NCBI GenBank assembly: GCA_017475035.1
Contig: JAFVGK010000127.1
Coordinates: forward strand, 1-37,912
Direction of reading: 5' to 3'
DNA length: 37,912 nucleotides
From: Blautia sp.
GTDB lineage: Bacteria > Bacillota > Clostridia > Lachnospirales > Lachnospiraceae
Positions within the stretch are counted from its first letter, which is position 1, and each line of letters starts with the position of its first letter. A model generated the notes under the pieces. That model was given only the letters and a program-made list of their open reading frames with translations. It did no database searches and was not told the DNA's origin. A program made the position numbers and the translations under genes. Below, piece by piece: positions 37,797-37,912 of the stretch.

Positions 37797-37912
37797 TTAT
37801 GCCATATTTACTACAACCGGATGTAACGCCCACCCTCCATCCCATTTGATTGGGAATGCTTTTCTCAGAATCTGATAAGCACCGTTTAAATCCGCATTGA
37901 TGCATGTCCCTT
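37797..37912 (-). CDS. tnpB: TnpB (IS200/IS605-type OrfB) C-terminus, cut by the window end
   Basis: The last 37 codons of a TnpB-like nuclease: GTCINADLNGAYQILRKAF holds the RuvC-III aspartate (NADLNGA), then a VVVNMA end like the family's usual VxPVRI tail. The gene continues past 37912, so whether it is intact cannot be told. The bases after the stop lack the hairpins usual for an IS200/IS605 right end, and the AAA/nuclease gene starts about 100 bases later. Confidence 0.75.
   Translation of the reverse strand, partial: GTCINADLNGAYQILRKAFPIKWDGGWALHPVVVNMA

Noticed and set aside
37696-37905. Extension of the AAA/nuclease protein by 70 residues
   Set aside because: It reads through tnpB in the wrong frame; AGGAG sets the start at 37695.
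1-37912. tRNA, rRNA or CRISPR loci
   Set aside because: No T-arm GTTCGAATC-type pattern with a matching acceptor stem, no rRNA core sequence and no repeat-spacer array was found by eye.

Overview
The window looks like a Gram-positive Clostridia chromosome, most likely Lachnospiraceae. GC is about one half by eye, Shine-Dalgarno sites are strong (AGGAGG type), sigma-70-like promoters have 17-base spacers, and hairpin/T-run terminators are common. Gene content also fits: an argCJBD block divergent from argG, extracytoplasmic FMN/FAD fumarate-reductase-like flavoproteins, a DUF1703-type ATPase/nuclease and an IS200/IS605-type tnpB remnant. The genus cannot be named from the sequence.

Layout. 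1-2.2 kb: a duplicated L-rhamnose-mutarotase-like gene and a calcineurin-like phosphoesterase. 2.3-9.0 kb: arginine biosynthesis, argC-argJ-argB-argD on the minus strand and argG on the plus strand, with ARG-box-like operators between argC and argG; argF and argH are not present. 9.0-16.9 kb: a decayed insertion-sequence-like stretch, a chagasin-like lipoprotein interrupted by a 17-copy heptapeptide repeat, a TerB-like protein, a secreted flavoprotein reductase, a D-amino-acid transaminase and a secreted M13 metallopeptidase. 17.1-18.9 kb: a Cys-rich HxlR regulator and a radical SAM enzyme. 19.2-25.5 kb: a YbaK-type editing protein, then an apparent signalling cassette of a helical/HTH-like protein, a Ser/Thr-kinase-NACHT-type membrane protein and a secreted protein. 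26-31.5 kb: a DUF697-like membrane protein, a sugar-phosphate isomerase-like TIM barrel, a TIR/NB-ARC/TPR STAND protein and, divergent from it, a coiled-coil J-domain protein. 31.5-37.9 kb: a tandem pair of leader repeats with a tiny ORF, an orphan terminator, a second flavoprotein reductase, a Sel1-repeat protein, the AAA/PD-(D/E)XK protein and the 3' end of tnpB.

The least ordinary signal is two families of dispersed, hairpin-rich repeats. Family L (about 95-105 bases) sits immediately 5' of start codons and supplies the Shine-Dalgarno site. Good copies precede the phosphoesterase, argC, the helical protein and the kinase-NACHT gene; two lie in tandem before a 31-codon ORF; a degenerate copy precedes the ybaK-like gene. 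Its stem sequences change while pairing is kept, and one reading frame through its distal half is conserved and ends at or next to the downstream start codon. Family R1 has ends related to GACAAAAGG and CTTTTGTC with nested hairpins inside; the long copies lie just upstream of the mutarotase-like and ybaK-like genes. The 19.8-31.5 kb accessory region, with two different STAND-type NTPases and two L copies introducing consecutive genes, is the best candidate for an undescribed signalling or defence system. That role is inference only.
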